From Mageeibacillus sp. UBA1193 (GTDB lineage: Bacteria; Bacillota; Clostridia; Saccharofermentanales; Saccharofermentanaceae): a stretch of DNA of 25,793 nt. The notes beneath the pieces are model-generated. The model did no database searches. It was given only the letters and a program-made list of their open reading frames with translations, and was not told where the DNA came from. Of this stretch, positions 25,162 to 25,793 are shown one piece after another (within the stretch, counting starts at the first letter, position 1; every line of letters begins with the position of its first letter). Position numbers and translations under genes: made by a program. The stretch covers positions 1 to 25,793 of the forward strand of contig DBYF01000114.1 of the NCBI GenBank assembly GCA_002310155.1, given 5' to 3'.

Positions 25162-25793
25162 ATGAAGATTTTTAATACGCTGACGAGAACCAAGGAAGAG
25201 TTTGTCCCGATGGAGGAAGGCAAGGTTAAGCTTTATGCCTGCGGTCCTACGGTCTATAACTTCTTCCATCTTGGAAATGCCCGTCCGTTCGTAACTTTTG
25301 ATACACTGCGCCGTTACCTCGAGTACAGAGGTTATGACGTTACTTTCTGCCAGAACTTTACCGACATCGACGATAAGATGATCAAGCGTGCTAACGAAGA
25401 AGGCACTACGGTTAAGGAGATCGCAGACAGATATATCGCTGAATACTACAAGGATGCTGATGCGCTCGGCATCAAGCGCCCGACATATCAGCCGAGAGCG
25501 ACGGAGACGATGGAAGAGATCATCGCTCTGATCACTGACCTGATGGATAAGGGATATGCGTACATCATCGAGGGTGATGGTGTGTACTTCGAAGTTCCGA
25601 AGTTCAAAGAGTACGGTATGCTTTCTCACTACAACCTCGAAGACCTCGTAGCCGGTGCAGGTGAGCGTGGTGCTTCCTATGAGGGTAAGAGAAATCCGGC
25701 GGACTTTGCAATCTGGAAGTTTAAGAAGGAAGGCGAGCCTTTCTGGGATTCTCCGTGGGGCGAAGGTCGTCCGGGCTGGCACATCGAGTGCTC
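25162..25793 (+). CDS. cysS: Cysteinyl-tRNA synthetase (partial, N-terminal part)
   Basis: The first 210 residues of the class I enzyme that charges tRNA-Cys are present, with the gene running off the window end. [19 protein letters not shown] (25-43) holds the first zinc ligand C27 and the HxGN ATP motif (36-39). [12 protein letters not shown] is the family signature. The visible end GWHIEC includes the second zinc-ligand cysteine (C210). AGGAGG lies six bases before ATG 25162. The KMSKS motif and anticodon-binding domain are outside the window. Confidence 0.97.
   Translation, partial: MKIFNTLTRTKEEFVPMEEGKVKLYACGPTVYNFFHLGNARPFVTFDTLRRYLEYRGYDVTFCQNFTDIDDKMIKRANEEGTTVKEIADRYIAEYYKDADALGIKRPTYQPRATETMEEIIALITDLMDKGYAYIIEGDGVYFEVPKFKEYGMLSHYNLEDLVAGAGERGASYEGKRNPADFAIWKFKKEGEPFWDSPWGEGRPGWHIEC

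Overview
The window looks like a chromosomal segment of a member of the class Clostridia (Bacillota). The evidence is a Firmicutes-type primary sigma factor end, strong AGGAGG-type ribosome binding sites, an S-box (SAM-I) riboswitch on metK, the rpiB-upp-atp gene order, a clostridial-style Tad locus with an FHA protein, and Rnf-type genes. I cannot name genus or species.

Layout. (1) 1-6106, plus strand: the 3' end of rpoD, followed without a terminator by an Rnf-like membrane cluster (RnfC, RnfD, RnfG, then one protein that looks like RnfE fused to RnfA) and a THUMP-type RNA methyltransferase. (2) 6107-6520: an intergenic region with a terminator, a cluster of DnaA-box-like sequences, an inverted repeat and an extended -10 promoter. 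(3) 6521-15434, plus strand: proA, rpiB, upp and the F-type ATP synthase genes atpB-E-F-(delta/alpha fusion)-G-D-C. (4) 15425-20551, minus strand: a compact Tad/Flp pilus-type locus (TadZ-like, TadA ATPase, one TadB+TadC-type protein, a Flp pilin, an FHA protein). (5) 20673-22137: promoter, SAM-I riboswitch with attenuator, and metK. (6) 22170-24673: a RecD-type helicase and a ComF-family protein. (7) 24674-25161: an RNA-like segment with its own promoter, a candidate raiA-type noncoding RNA by its position after comF. (8) 25162-end: cysS, cut by the window edge.

The most unusual content is bioenergetic. The ATP synthase has no free delta subunit gene. Only the delta C-terminal domain is present, fused in frame to the N-terminus of alpha, which is normally present in three copies per F1. 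The Rnf-like cluster keeps both ferredoxin-type clusters of RnfC. However, it lacks an adjacent rnfB, has lost recognisable SGAT flavinylation motifs in RnfD and RnfG, and carries an apparent RnfE-RnfA fusion with no cysteine in the last 155 residues. It may be a degenerate or repurposed Rnf relative. The Tad locus is also reduced: its TadZ-like protein has lost the Walker A motif, and its FHA domain lacks the usual phosphopeptide-binding arginine.

All family assignments were made by reading the sequence by eye. No database search, structure prediction or folding program was run.
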